This document shows positions 19,465 to 28,425 of a stretch of DNA of 36,668 nt, piece by piece (within the stretch, counting starts at the first letter, position 1; each line of letters starts with the position of its first letter). Below the pieces are notes generated by a model, which was not told the DNA's origin, searched no databases, and saw only the letters and a program-made list of their open reading frames with translations. Both the position numbers and the translations under genes were made by a program. The stretch comes from Prochlorococcus sp. AG-402-M18 (GTDB taxonomy: Bacteria > Cyanobacteriota > Cyanobacteriia > PCC-6307 > Cyanobiaceae): contig QCIQ01000015.1 of NCBI GenBank assembly GCA_003216595.1, positions 1-36,668 on the forward strand. Direction: 5' to 3'.

Positions 19465-20436
19465 ATGACCACAGCCACGGAAATTCTTCAACCTGTAGAA
19501 CTTGATCTAGAAGCGTTGCTTTTGGATCTTCGCAGCCTTATAGGTGCTGGGCACCCAATTTTGCAGGCTGCTGCAGAACATCTTTTTAGTGCAGGCGGTA
19601 AACGTTTAAGACCTGGAATTGTTTTATTAATTTCAAGAGCTTTGACGTCTGAAAAGGATCTTCCTTTGAAGCATCGTAAATTGGCCCAGATTACTGAGAT
19701 GATTCATACCGCTTCTCTTGTACATGATGATGTCGTTGATGAAGCTGACACCCGAAGAGGTGTTGAAACTGTCCATAGTAGATTTGATCCCAGGATAGCT
19801 GTTCTCGCAGGGGATTTTCTATTTGCTCAAGCAAGTTGGCATTTGGCAAATCTTGAGAATTTAGATGTTGTTAAATTGTTAAGTAGAGTGATTATGGATT
19901 TAGCCGAAGGTGAAATAAAGCAGGGTCTTAATAGATTTGATTCAAGTCAATCCTTTGAGAGTTATTTAGAAAAAAGTTATTGTAAAACTGCCTCTCTGAT
20001 TGCTAACAGCGCCAAGGCTATTGGGGTTTTGTCTGATGTAGATAAAGAGCGCTTAAATTCACTTTATTTTTTTGGAAGACAGTTAGGGTTAGCTTTTCAA
20101 GTGGTTGATGATATTCTTGACTTTACCGGAAATGATGAACAATTAGGTAAACCAGCAGCTAGTGATCTTCAAAGTGGGTATCTTACTGCCCCTGTTTTCT
20201 ATGCCTTGGAAGAGAATCCAACTCTTAGTGAACTTATTAAGGGGAAATTCTCCCAAAAAGATGATCTTGAGAAGGCTCTATCTTTAGTGAGAGACTCAAA
20301 TGCGATAAAAAAATCAAGAGAATTAGCCGAAAAATTTGCTTCTGAATCAAAAGAATCTATTTCATGGTTGCCAGATTCTCCATCAAAAAAAGCATTACTT
20401 GAATTACCAGAATTTGTCATTAGCAGACTTTATTAA
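19465..20436 (+). CDS. sds: Solanesyl diphosphate synthase (long-chain polyprenyl synthase)
   Basis: trans-Polyprenyl diphosphate synthase that makes the C45 side chain used for plastoquinone-9. The first aspartate-rich motif is LVHDDVVDEADTRRG and the second is FQVVDDILDFTG. GGKRLRPG and the KTASLIANSAKAIG helix are family features. The 323-aa length fits cyanobacterial solanesyl synthases, but chain length cannot be proven from sequence. It is 22 bp after murI. Its stop is 1 bp from that of the convergent HAD gene. Confidence 0.88.
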   Translation: MTTATEILQPVELDLEALLLDLRSLIGAGHPILQAAAEHLFSAGGKRLRPGIVLLISRALTSEKDLPLKHRKLAQITEMIHTASLVHDDVVDEADTRRGVETVHSRFDPRIAVLAGDFLFAQASWHLANLENLDVVKLLSRVIMDLAEGEIKQGLNRFDSSQSFESYLEKSYCKTASLIANSAKAIGVLSDVDKERLNSLYFFGRQLGLAFQVVDDILDFTGNDEQLGKPAASDLQSGYLTAPVFYALEENPTLSELIKGKFSQKDDLEKALSLVRDSNAIKKSRELAEKFASESKESISWLPDSPSKKALLELPEFVISRLY

Positions 20437-20437
20437 T

Positions 20438-21118
20438 TCAATACTCATTTAATATTTGTTCAATTTCTTTTAAATGGGTGATTTGTTTTAAATTAATGTG
20501 TTGATCAAAAATTTCTTTTTTTGGAAGTTCATCACAGTTTTCTTTTAAAAAGAAAACAAAACATCCTGCCTCTAAGGCTGAAGACACTCCAGAAATTGAA
20601 TCTTCAACAGCCCAGCATTCTTGCGGAGCAAAATTTAATTTTTCAGCGGCTAATAGATATGGATCAGGAGCTGGTTTTCCTTTGGCTAGTAATTTGTCAT
20701 CGCCAAGAACCATTACAGAAAATAGATTTATCCATTGATGAGGAGCGGTTTTTATTTGAAAAGATTCAGAACTGCTACTGGTTACTAACGCCATTGGGAT
20801 ATTGCTTTTGTGACACCTTTTGACCAAACTCTCTCCACCTTGCATTGCTTGTGAATTGAGGATAAGTTTTCTTGAGATGGGCTTATGAAGGTCCAGCAAT
20901 TCTTTCACATTAACTGGCTTTGGAAGCAATTTGATCAGTTCATTGGCACAATCAATTCTTCTTTTCCCTCTCAATAGTTTTAGTTGGCTATAAGTTAGAT
21001 TTAGATCAAAAAGTTCTGCAGTTTTTTTCCATGCTTGTCCATGTAAGGGTTCTGAATCAATTAGAACTCCATCAAGATCAAATAAAAATGCTTTAGGAAA
21101 ATTCCAATTTTTCTTCAT
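20438..21118 (-). CDS. HAD-superfamily phosphatase (beta-phosphoglucomutase-like subfamily)
   Basis: Soluble HAD hydrolase with motif I FLFDLDGVLIDSEPLH (nucleophile Asp and acid/base Asp), a helical cap (residues ~20-85), motif II ALVTSSSS, motif III KGKPAPDPYLLAAEKL and motif IV WAVEDSISGVSSALEAG. It resembles sugar-phosphate phosphatases and phosphoglucomutase-like enzymes; the substrate is unknown. The 226-aa length is usual. It is divergent from acs across 91 bp that carry an inverted repeat. Confidence 0.82.
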   Translation of the reverse strand: MKKNWNFPKAFLFDLDGVLIDSEPLHGQAWKKTAELFDLNLTYSQLKLLRGKRRIDCANELIKLLPKPVNVKELLDLHKPISRKLILNSQAMQGGESLVKRCHKSNIPMALVTSSSSESFQIKTAPHQWINLFSVMVLGDDKLLAKGKPAPDPYLLAAEKLNFAPQECWAVEDSISGVSSALEAGCFVFFLKENCDELPKKEIFDQHINLKQITHLKEIEQILNEY

Positions 21119-21148
21119 TATGAATTTGTTTTAAATAAGAGTTTCACT

Positions 21149-21180
21149 ATTCAAGCCTTTTGGCCAGAAATAGCTTGAAT
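21149..21180. repeat. Inverted repeat in the HAD-acs divergent spacer
   Basis: Perfect 8-bp arms ATTCAAGC (21149-21156) and GCTTGAAT (21173-21180) flank 16 bp that contain the palindrome TGGCCA near the centre. It lies 29 bp upstream of the acs start and 31 bp from the HAD start. The placement suits an operator shared by two divergent genes, or an RNA hairpin in the acs leader. No regulator is identified. Confidence 0.5.
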
Positions 21181-21209
21181 GAAATAAATGAAAAGTTGTT
21201 TTATCTTTC

Positions 21210-23186
21210 ATGAATTCAGACAATTCTAACCCTATTGAGTCTGTTCTTCAGGAGCAGAGAGTTTTCCCCCCCTCTGATGACTTTTCCAGTAAAAGTAGAA
21301 TCTCATCTTTTTCTAAATATTTGGAAATGTCGGAGATGGCTAAATCAGATCCCGATAAGTTTTGGGGTGACGCAGCTAGAGAAGAATTACATTGGTTTAA
21401 AACTTTTGATAAAGTCCTTGATTGGTCCAGGCCACCATTTGCTAAATGGTTTGATGGTGGAAAAATTAATATTTCTTTTAACTGTCTAGATCGACACTTA
21501 AATAGTTCAACAGCTGACAAAGTCGCCTTAATTTGGGAAGGAGAACCAGGTGATCAAAAAAAATATACCTACAAACAACTACATAAAGAAGTTTGCAAAG
21601 CAGCTAATGCACTCAAGTCTATAGGTATAGGCAAAGGAGATCTTGTCGCTTTGTATATGCCTATGGTTCCTGAAGCTGCAATTGCAATGCTTGCTTGTGC
21701 AAGGATTGGAGCACCACATTCTGTCGTATTTGGAGGCTTTTCCTCTGAGGCACTAAGGGACCGATTAATTAATGGAGAAGCGAAAGCAGTAATTACAGCT
21801 GATGGCGGTTTTAGAAAAGACAAAATAATTTCTCTTAAAGATGCTGTTGATCAAGCATTGGAAGGTGGTGCTTGTCCAAAGGTCGAATCAGTTTTAGTTG
21901 TTCAAAGGACAAAAAAACTTATAGCTATGGATAATGGTAGAGATTATTGGTGGCATGAAATTGTAGATAGGCAATCAGAAGAATGTGATCCAGAACAAAT
22001 GGATAGTGAGGATTGCTTATTTGTTCTATATACTTCTGGCTCTACAGGCAAACCAAAGGGAGTAGTTCATTCCACTGCTGGGTATAACCTTTGGTCTCAT
22101 TTAACTTTTAAATGGATTTTTGATATTCGTGAAAATGATGTTTATTGGTGCACCGCTGATGTGGGTTGGATAACTGGACATAGCTATATCGTCTATGGCC
22201 CACTATCTAATGGTGCAACTACTGTGATGTATGAAGGAGTTCCTAGGCCATCAAATCCAGGCGCTTTTTGGGATGTGATTCAGAGGCATGAAATTTCGAT
22301 TTTTTATACTGCTCCAACCGCCATAAGGGCCTTTATGAAAGTAGGAGACAAGATACCTAAGCAATACGATTTATCTAGTTTGAGACTTTTAGGCACAGTT
22401 GGAGAGCCAATTAATCCAGAGGCATGGATCTGGTATCGAGATGTTATTGGAGGAGGGAGATGCCCAATAGTTGATACATGGTGGCAAACAGAAACTGGAG
22501 GAGTAATGATTAGTCCTCTTCCAGGAGCGACTCCAACAAAACCTGGATCAGCCACTTTCCCTTTGCCTGGTATTGAAGCCGATGTGGTTAATTCAGATGG
22601 GGACTCTGTATCTGATAATGAGGGTGGATATTTGGTAGTTAAAAGACCATGGCCTGGAATGATGAGAAATGTTTATGGAGATGAAAAAAGATTTAGAGAA
22701 AGTTACTGGGAGTATTTAAAACCTTCAGACAATAGCTATATATATTTTGCCGGAGATGGGGCTCGAAGAGATGAGGAAGGTTATTTTTGGGTTATGGGAC
22801 GAGTTGATGATGTTATAAATGTCTCTGGTCATAGGCTAGGGACAATGGAAATTGAATCCGCTTTAGTTAGTCATGAACTCATTTCAGAAGCTGCAGTTGT
22901 GGGTAGACCTGATGATTTAAAAGGGGAATCAATAGTAGCCTTTGTTACGTTGAAAACTGGTGCAGATGCAAATGAAAATATTGATGCACAATTAAAAAAA
23001 CACGTCGTGAATGAAATTGGACCAATTGCTAAACCTGATGAAATTAAATTTACTGATTCTCTCCCTAAAACAAGAAGCGGCAAGATAATGCGTAGAATTT
23101 TGAGAGCACTTGCTTCGGGCAATGAAATAAGCGGGGATACAAGCACTCTTGAAGATAGATCGGTTTTAGATAAATTAAGAGGTTAA
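21210..23186 (+). CDS. acs: Acetyl-CoA synthetase (AMP-forming)
   Basis: Activates acetate to acetyl-CoA via acetyl-AMP. The AMP-binding P-loop is [17 protein letters not shown]. The acetate-pocket and adenylate motifs are visible in [11 protein letters not shown] and [25 protein letters not shown]. The C-terminal [14 protein letters not shown] carries the catalytic lysine that is a known acetylation site in Acs enzymes. An N-terminal ACAS domain precedes the AMP-binding domain. At 658 aa it is full length. Its stop is 2 bp from the stop of the convergent DUF1350 gene. Confidence 0.95.
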   Translation: MNSDNSNPIESVLQEQRVFPPSDDFSSKSRISSFSKYLEMSEMAKSDPDKFWGDAAREELHWFKTFDKVLDWSRPPFAKWFDGGKINISFNCLDRHLNSSTADKVALIWEGEPGDQKKYTYKQLHKEVCKAANALKSIGIGKGDLVALYMPMVPEAAIAMLACARIGAPHSVVFGGFSSEALRDRLINGEAKAVITADGGFRKDKIISLKDAVDQALEGGACPKVESVLVVQRTKKLIAMDNGRDYWWHEIVDRQSEECDPEQMDSEDCLFVLYTSGSTGKPKGVVHSTAGYNLWSHLTFKWIFDIRENDVYWCTADVGWITGHSYIVYGPLSNGATTVMYEGVPRPSNPGAFWDVIQRHEISIFYTAPTAIRAFMKVGDKIPKQYDLSSLRLLGTVGEPINPEAWIWYRDVIGGGRCPIVDTWWQTETGGVMISPLPGATPTKPGSATFPLPGIEADVVNSDGDSVSDNEGGYLVVKRPWPGMMRNVYGDEKRFRESYWEYLKPSDNSYIYFAGDGARRDEEGYFWVMGRVDDVINVSGHRLGTMEIESALVSHELISEAAVVGRPDDLKGESIVAFVTLKTGADANENIDAQLKKHVVNEIGPIAKPDEIKFTDSLPKTRSGKIMRRILRALASGNEISGDTSTLEDRSVLDKLRG

Positions 23187-23188
23187 TA

Positions 23189-23914
23189 TTAAATTTCCCA
23201 ATGAGTTACTTTATCGACTATTAAATCAATTTTCTTGTACTTTAAAGTGCTTTGAAAATCAGACTTTAAAAATTTCTCTCTTATTCCTAGACTTAATGGG
23301 GATAGGTGATTACCGTCTAACAACATGATTTTAGACTTGTCAGAAGGTCTTTTTTTTAATGCTCTGAGTAATAAATCATTTTGATCTAGATTATCATTTT
23401 TAAACTTTATTAGTAGGTTATTTAGTTGCTCGTAGTGTTCTCTAATAAGATTTAACGTTTCGGAAGGGCTTGGACTAAATTCAGCTTGAAAGTTAAGCTT
23501 TTGAGACATTTTCCTAAGCAAAGGTATAGATTTATCTGCCTTGAAATTATTAAAGCTTATAGCTACTAAACCATCGCAATTTCTTCCTCCATCCGGAGCT
23601 AATAAATGTAATTTACATCCAAGACTATGCCCTAATTTTATTGATTTTGCTTTTAAACCAAATCTTTTTTCAAGGACTTTACGAGATTGACGGAATTGCT
23701 TCCATGCATAATTTGCTTGAAGTTGATGATCAAAGTTAGGGATATATCCCCATGAATGTACTGCAAAATTTCTTTGTAAAAAGCCAGAAATAAGTCTTTT
23801 GTATGTCACTTCTGGCTTGATTGAAATATAGCTACCTCCAATTAGTTCTATAAGACCAATTGGTCTTGATGGCCATTGACAACAAACATCACTTATACGC
23901 CTAAAACTGATCAT
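23189..23914 (-). CDS. DUF1350 family alpha/beta-hydrolase-like protein
   Basis: DUF1350 proteins occur in cyanobacteria and plants and have an alpha/beta-hydrolase fold; no biochemical role is settled. The conserved N-terminus is visible in IELIGGSYI and FAVHSWGYIPNFDHQLQA. The nucleophile elbow GHSLG is at residues 95-99 (Ser97), and candidate acid and base residues lie in LLDGNHLSPLS and the terminal DKVTHWEI. The 241-aa length is typical. It starts 141 bp from the divergent exonuclease gene. Confidence 0.75.
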   Translation of the reverse strand: MISFRRISDVCCQWPSRPIGLIELIGGSYISIKPEVTYKRLISGFLQRNFAVHSWGYIPNFDHQLQANYAWKQFRQSRKVLEKRFGLKAKSIKLGHSLGCKLHLLAPDGGRNCDGLVAISFNNFKADKSIPLLRKMSQKLNFQAEFSPSPSETLNLIREHYEQLNNLLIKFKNDNLDQNDLLLRALKKRPSDKSKIMLLDGNHLSPLSLGIREKFLKSDFQSTLKYKKIDLIVDKVTHWEI

Positions 23915-24055
23915 TGATGAATAATCACTCTATAAAGAGAAATAAAAAATGATTATAAATTAAATATAAGTATCTTTTGTTCCTAATGTTCTACTAAGTT
24001 TTTATTCAACTCTGTTTTTTTGATGATAATAGAAGCATGACTATTTAATTTTGAA

Positions 24056-24901
24056 GTGAAAGAAGATCAGAATCATCAGAAAGAGAGCGAACAGCTTGGC
24101 TTTCTATATGAAACAACTAAAGGAATTACCAATGAAAAAGTAAAAGATCTTGGAGAAAAAAGTTCTTTCAAATCAAACGAAGAACGGGTTGAAATCTTCA
24201 GTAAAGAGCATTTTCCTGAAAACATCTTGATTATAGATACCGAAACTACTGGTCTTGATAATGAAAATGATGATTGTCTTGAAGTAGGTTCGATCCTTTT
24301 TAATGTCAAAAGTAGAGCGGTCTTAGCACAGCAGTCTTTTCTTTTACCAGTTGAAATTAATAACGCTGAAAAAATAAATAATATTCCTGCTGAAATAACT
24401 AGATTGCCTCAACCTTTATCTGAAGCAATTAAATATTTTGAATCTCTGGTGAGTTTTTCAGATGTGATTGTTGCTCACAATGCAGAATTTGATATGAAAT
24501 GGTTTGGTCTTAATAAATTACCTCAGATTAAAAAACAATGGATTTGTTCTATGGACGATATACCTTGGCCGCCTGAAAGACAATTAAAGGCTCGCCCTTC
24601 TGTAAGAGATCTTGCATTGGCATATGGTGTACCCGTTTGGAGTGCACATAGAGCTTTGACAGATTGCATATATTTGTCAGAGGTTTTTAAAAGATGTAGT
24701 GAACTCGAACAACTATTGATTAGAGCTTTAGAACCAAAAGTTCTACTTCTCGCTGAGGTCTCCTATGAGGAAAGGTATCTAGCGAAAAATGCTGGCTTTA
24801 GGTGGAATGATGCAATTAAAGGGGCTTGGTCTAGAAAAATGAGTCGTCGGGATATGAAAAAATTAGAATTCTCTGTTCGAGAAGTCGACTTTAATGCTTG
24901 A
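24056..24901 (+). CDS. DnaQ-like 3'-5' exonuclease (DEDD family)
   Basis: RNase T/DNA polymerase III epsilon-type exonuclease domain at about residues 59-215: Exo I LIIDTETTGLDNENDDCLEVG, with its DxE in IDTET, Exo II AHNAEFDMKWF and Exo III HRALTDC (DEDDh type). A ~55-residue C-terminal segment (SYEERYLAKNAGFRWNDAIKG, then WSRKM) resembles small wrap-around domains such as DUF5710. The N-terminal ~55 residues are charged and probably disordered. The start is GTG 24056; the nearest upstream ATG runs into a stop. At 281 aa it could be a standalone proofreading or repair nuclease; the target is unknown. Confidence 0.78.
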   Translation: MKEDQNHQKESEQLGFLYETTKGITNEKVKDLGEKSSFKSNEERVEIFSKEHFPENILIIDTETTGLDNENDDCLEVGSILFNVKSRAVLAQQSFLLPVEINNAEKINNIPAEITRLPQPLSEAIKYFESLVSFSDVIVAHNAEFDMKWFGLNKLPQIKKQWICSMDDIPWPPERQLKARPSVRDLALAYGVPVWSAHRALTDCIYLSEVFKRCSELEQLLIRALEPKVLLLAEVSYEERYLAKNAGFRWNDAIKGAWSRKMSRRDMKKLEFSVREVDFNA

Positions 24902-24995
24902 AGCAGATTTTTCATAAAGTACTCATTTCAAATCTTTGCTTTATGTTTAATGTATTAGTAATAAGTTTTTCTAGAGTTTTCTTGATAATTGATTT

Positions 24996-25283
24996 ATGAG
25001 GAAATTTTTCACTAAGAAAAATATAGTTGGTCGGTTTCCCCTTGTTAAAAGTAAGGCTGAGGGAAATGAATTAAAAAAGCGTCTTAGGCAATGGCAGCAC
25101 TCAAGAAGTTGGGCTCGTTTAATTTGTGAAGCGGAAAAAATGTGGAGCCTTGAATCAAGAGAACTAAAGAGACTCGGAGCTATGGAATTAATTCAACTCC
25201 AAAATGAAATGCCTTTTAATGTCAGAAGAAGAGTGAATTTTTGGCTGGTTAAATATTCAGGTGCTACTCGACTAGAGGATTAA
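24996..25283 (+). CDS. Small basic protein of unknown function
   Basis: I do not recognise the family. The 95-aa product is rich in Arg, Lys and Trp (RQWQHSRSWARLICEAEKMW) with a predicted all-helical pattern, no signal peptide and no membrane span. It starts with ATG 94 bp after the exonuclease gene, with a GAGG-like element around the start. The coding pattern and open frame through typical codons support a real gene. Charge and Trp content suggest nucleic-acid or protein binding, but this is speculation. Confidence 0.65.
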   Translation: MRKFFTKKNIVGRFPLVKSKAEGNELKKRLRQWQHSRSWARLICEAEKMWSLESRELKRLGAMELIQLQNEMPFNVRRRVNFWLVKYSGATRLED

Positions 25284-25321
25284 CCTTAATTACCTCTCTA
25301 AATTTAGTCTCACTAAGTTAG

Positions 25322-25350
25322 TTGAGCAAAACTCATGGATTAAATATGAT
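25322..25350 (+). promoter_or_regulatory. Candidate hisS promoter
   Basis: TTGAGC (25322-25327) and TATGAT (25345-25350) are separated by 17 bp, a good sigma-70 match. The expected start site, near 25357, coincides with the palindrome GTTTACGTAAAC. The leader to the TTG start codon would be about 55 nt. Confidence 0.45.
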
Positions 25351-25356
25351 TTTACA

Positions 25357-25368
25357 GTTTACGTAAAC
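25357..25368. repeat. 12-bp perfect palindrome at the hisS start-site region
   Basis: GTTTACGTAAAC is a perfect 12-bp dyad placed 6 bp after the candidate -10 box and 43 bp before the hisS start codon. The left half is echoed by TTTAC at 25351-25355. It is a plausible operator; no known regulator motif is claimed. Confidence 0.45.
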
Positions 25369-25411
25369 AATTACTATTAAACAAACAACAAATAATTTTG
25401 CTGAAGCTACT

Positions 25412-26683
25412 TTGACCAATCTCAAGAATTTAAGAGGAATGGTAGATCTTTTACCTGCTCAGTGTCAGGGCTGGCAGAAGGTCGAATCAATAGCACTTGA
25501 ACATTTTAGTCGAGCTGGGCTTAAAGAAATTAGAACCCCAATTATTGAACAGACTGAACTATTTGCAAGGGGTATTGGCGAAAATACAGATGTTGTTGGT
25601 AAAGAAATGTACAATTTCGACGATAGAGGAGGTCGTTCTTGCACTTTGAGACCCGAAGGCACTGCTTCTGTCGCAAGGTCAATTGTTCAGCATGGGTTAT
25701 TAAATAATGGGCCTCAAAGGCTCTGGTATGGCGGACCAATGTTTAGATATGAGCGCCCTCAAGCAGGAAGACAAAGGCAGTTCCATCAAATTGGAGTTGA
25801 ATTCGTTGGGTTAGCTTCTGTCATGAGTGACGCTGAGGTTATATCAATAGCTTGGGATTTTTTAAAGGATGTTGGCTTGAATGATTTGACTTTAGAAATT
25901 AATAGTCTTGGCAGCAATGAAGACCGAAGTGTTTTCAAACAAGAGTTAAAAGATTGGCTAAATCAGAGATTTGATTTATTAGATGAAGATTCTCAGAAAA
26001 GAGTTGATGTTAATCCTTTGAGAATATTAGATAGTAAAAATAATTCTACAAAAGAACTTTTATTTGAAGCTCCATCTTTAAACGATTTTTTATCTAATAA
26101 GAGTAAAACTAGATTTGAATATTTACAGGAGTTACTCAATAATCTAAAGATTCCATATAAAATTAATAATAACTTGGTAAGGGGACTTGATTATTATTCT
26201 CATACAGCTTTCGAAATAACTAGTGATCACTTGGGATCTCAAGCAACTGTCTGTGGTGGTGGACGTTACGATGGGCTCATAAGTGAATTGGGTGGGCCTA
26301 AAGCGCCCTCAATTGGCTGGGCTATTGGAATGGAAAGGTTAATAATTCTTGCTGGAGAGAAAATTTTGCAATCAAAATCCCCAGATGTTTACGTGATTCA
26401 TAGAGGTGAAAAAGCTGAACAACTTGCTTTGACAATTACTTGTCAGTTAAGATCATTTAACTTAAGTATTGAATTGGACTACTCTGGCGCATCTTTTTCT
26501 AAACAATTCAAGCGAGCAGATAAAAGTAGGGCGAAATGGGCCTTGGTTATAGGCGAAGATGAGGCATCCAAAGGACAATTATTGGTGAAGAATTTAAGGA
26601 ATAAACAAAAGAATGATGAGAGTAAGGAATATATTTTTTCAAAAAAGGATCTACATCAGTTAATTAAAAAATTGATTGATTAA
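25412..26683 (+). CDS. hisS: Histidyl-tRNA synthetase
   Basis: Class II aminoacyl-tRNA synthetase. Motif 1 region is [19 protein letters not shown]; motif 2 is [24 protein letters not shown], split here as the loop arginine block and the [10 protein letters not shown] strand. The histidine-specific element is [15 protein letters not shown], with GGGRYDGLI and motif 3 [11 protein letters not shown]. The C-terminal anticodon-binding domain starts near residue 325. The start must be TTG 25412 (LTNLKNLRG), since no in-frame ATG or GTG lies between the upstream TAA at 25364 and the conserved LRGMVDLLP. The 423-aa length is normal. Confidence 0.94.
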   Translation: MTNLKNLRGMVDLLPAQCQGWQKVESIALEHFSRAGLKEIRTPIIEQTELFARGIGENTDVVGKEMYNFDDRGGRSCTLRPEGTASVARSIVQHGLLNNGPQRLWYGGPMFRYERPQAGRQRQFHQIGVEFVGLASVMSDAEVISIAWDFLKDVGLNDLTLEINSLGSNEDRSVFKQELKDWLNQRFDLLDEDSQKRVDVNPLRILDSKNNSTKELLFEAPSLNDFLSNKSKTRFEYLQELLNNLKIPYKINNNLVRGLDYYSHTAFEITSDHLGSQATVCGGGRYDGLISELGGPKAPSIGWAIGMERLIILAGEKILQSKSPDVYVIHRGEKAEQLALTITCQLRSFNLSIELDYSGASFSKQFKRADKSRAKWALVIGEDEASKGQLLVKNLRNKQKNDESKEYIFSKKDLHQLIKKLID

Positions 26684-26703
26684 TAAAATGATGGTTTTTT
26701 TTA

Positions 26704-28107
26704 ATGAACTCTATTAAAATTCAAAAAATATGTTGTATTGGCGCTGGTTATGTTGGTGGACCTACTATGTCTGTTATTGCGGATAAGTGTCCCAATTTAG
26801 AAATTAGGGTTGTTGATATCAATAAAGAACGAATTGATGCATGGAATGATTCAGATCTGAATAAATTACCAATTTTTGAACCTGGATTAGATCGGATAAT
26901 TTCAAGAACGAGAGGGCGAAACCTTTTCTTTAGTACAGAAATGGAAAAGTCAATATCTGATGCTGATATGGTTTTTATATCAGTCAATACTCCAACAAAA
27001 ACAAAAGGTCTTGGAGCCGGGCAAGCAAGTGACCTTAGTTGGGTTGAAGCTAGTGCAAGGCAAGTAGCTAAGTATGCGAAAGGGCACACAATAGTAATAG
27101 AAAAAAGTACTCTTCCAGTTCGTACTGCACAAGCAATAAAAGAGATACTTAAGACAACAAATAGAGAGGATCAAAAAAATGAAATTTCAAAAACTTTTTC
27201 TGTTTTGTCGAATCCTGAATTTTTGGCTGAAGGTACTGCAATTAATGACTTGGAAAAACCTGATAGGGTTTTAATTGGTGGAGAGGATCCTGAAGCTGTA
27301 GATGCACTAGTTAATATTTATCTGAATTGGGTTCCTAGTGAACAGATAATTTGTACAAATTTATGGAGCAGCGAGCTTTCAAAATTAGCTGCTAATGCAT
27401 TCCTGGCTCAAAGAATTAGTTCGATAAATTCTATCTCAGCCTTTTGTGAAGCTACTGGAGCCGATGTTCAGGAAGTTGCAAAAGCAATAGGAACAGATAA
27501 AAGGATAGGTGATCAATTCCTTAGTGCAGGGCCTGGGTTTGGTGGTAGCTGCTTTAAGAAGGACATTTTGAATTTAGTTTATTTAAGTGGATATTTTGGT
27601 TTGCCAGAGGTTGCGAAATACTGGAATCAAGTTGTAGTACTTAATACTTGGCAACAAGATAGAATTTATAAAATTGTTCTTGAGAAGCTTTTTGGTACAG
27701 TTAACGGGAAAAATATAGCAATACTCGGATTTTCATTTAAGGCAAACACAAATGATACTAGGGAATCTCCTGCAATCAGAATTTCCTGTGACTTACTCGA
27801 AGAAGGAGCTATTTTATCAATTTATGACCCTAAGGTTTCATTCGAAAGAATAGAAGAAGACTTGGAAAAATATTCATTGACTAATCAAGGGATATGGAAA
27901 ATGGCTGATTCCATTCCAGAGGCATTAAAAAATGTTGATGCAGTTTTAATTCTTACTGCATGGGATGAATTCTTCGAACTTGATTGGAATTATTTAGCTT
28001 CTTTGATGAGATCACCAGCATGGATCTTTGACACAAGATCTGTTGTTAATCGTCAAGAAATCGAGAATACTGGCCTAAATCTGTGGAAGTTAGGTGAGGG
28101 AATCTAA
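26704..28107 (+). CDS. UDP-glucose 6-dehydrogenase, animal-type
   Basis: Oxidises UDP-glucose to UDP-glucuronate in two NAD+ steps, feeding envelope polysaccharide sugars. NAD site IGAGYVGGPTMSVIA (residues ~12-26), then PIFEPGLD, SVNTPTKTKG, EKSTLPVRTA, LSNPEFLAEGTAI, WSSELSKLAANAFLAQRISS and the catalytic Cys283 in GFGGSCFKKDILNLVYL. Several of these blocks read like the metazoan/plant UGDH rather than the shorter bacterial Ugd, including ICCIGAGYVGGP at the N-terminus. The 467-aa length also fits. It starts 20 bp after hisS. A hairpin lies just after the stop. Confidence 0.9.
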   Translation: MNSIKIQKICCIGAGYVGGPTMSVIADKCPNLEIRVVDINKERIDAWNDSDLNKLPIFEPGLDRIISRTRGRNLFFSTEMEKSISDADMVFISVNTPTKTKGLGAGQASDLSWVEASARQVAKYAKGHTIVIEKSTLPVRTAQAIKEILKTTNREDQKNEISKTFSVLSNPEFLAEGTAINDLEKPDRVLIGGEDPEAVDALVNIYLNWVPSEQIICTNLWSSELSKLAANAFLAQRISSINSISAFCEATGADVQEVAKAIGTDKRIGDQFLSAGPGFGGSCFKKDILNLVYLSGYFGLPEVAKYWNQVVVLNTWQQDRIYKIVLEKLFGTVNGKNIAILGFSFKANTNDTRESPAIRISCDLLEEGAILSIYDPKVSFERIEEDLEKYSLTNQGIWKMADSIPEALKNVDAVLILTAWDEFFELDWNYLASLMRSPAWIFDTRSVVNRQEIENTGLNLWKLGEGI

Positions 28108-28111
28108 AAAT

Positions 28112-28133
28112 TAGCCATAAAAAATCATGGCTA
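28112..28133. repeat. Hairpin after the UDP-glucose dehydrogenase gene
   Basis: TAGCCAT (28112-28118) and ATGGCTA (28127-28133) form a 7-bp perfect stem with an 8-nt A-rich loop, 4 bp after the stop codon. No T-run follows, so it is at best a weak terminator or an mRNA-stabilising hairpin. Confidence 0.4.
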
Positions 28134-28197
28134 TTGGTAACGCTCAAATAAGATAGATTTAATCTAAGTTTTTATTTTTTTAATTTTCCAAAATATT

Positions 28198-28404
28198 ATG
28201 ATTTTTAAATTTATTTTTAAAAAGAAGAAGAAAAAACTTAATGACCAATCTAAGCAGGAATTTAACATAAATAATTGGATGAGCTTGACAAAGGAAGAAA
28301 GACTTCAAATAGATTTGAATGAAAAGAATAAAATCATGAGAAAAAAGAAGGCACTGCTAAAATCAATCAGAGAAGAATATATAAAAATAAAAAAGAAAAA
28401 ATAA
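28198..28404 (+). CDS. Small lysine-rich protein, unknown
   Basis: A 68-aa product with a short hydrophobic start (MIFKFIF) followed by a six-lysine run and many Lys/Glu residues. The middle reads NNWMSLTKEERLQIDLNEKN, a helix-rich charged pattern, and the end is again poly-lysine. Family not recognised. Extremely AT-rich sequence can open frames like this by chance, but the ATG, the length and the Trp/acidic core favour a real small gene. It is co-oriented with its neighbours and 21 bp before the next ORF. Confidence 0.45.
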   Translation: MIFKFIFKKKKKKLNDQSKQEFNINNWMSLTKEERLQIDLNEKNKIMRKKKALLKSIREEYIKIKKKK

Positions 28405-28425
28405 TTATTATACTTATTTTATTTT

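Noticed and set aside
20521-20823. 100-aa plus-strand open frame inside the HAD gene
   Set aside because: It is antisense to intact HAD motifs II-IV; no independent evidence.
28112-28133. Hairpin after ugd as a rho-independent terminator
   Set aside because: No T-run follows and the stem is only 7 bp; listed as a hairpin only.
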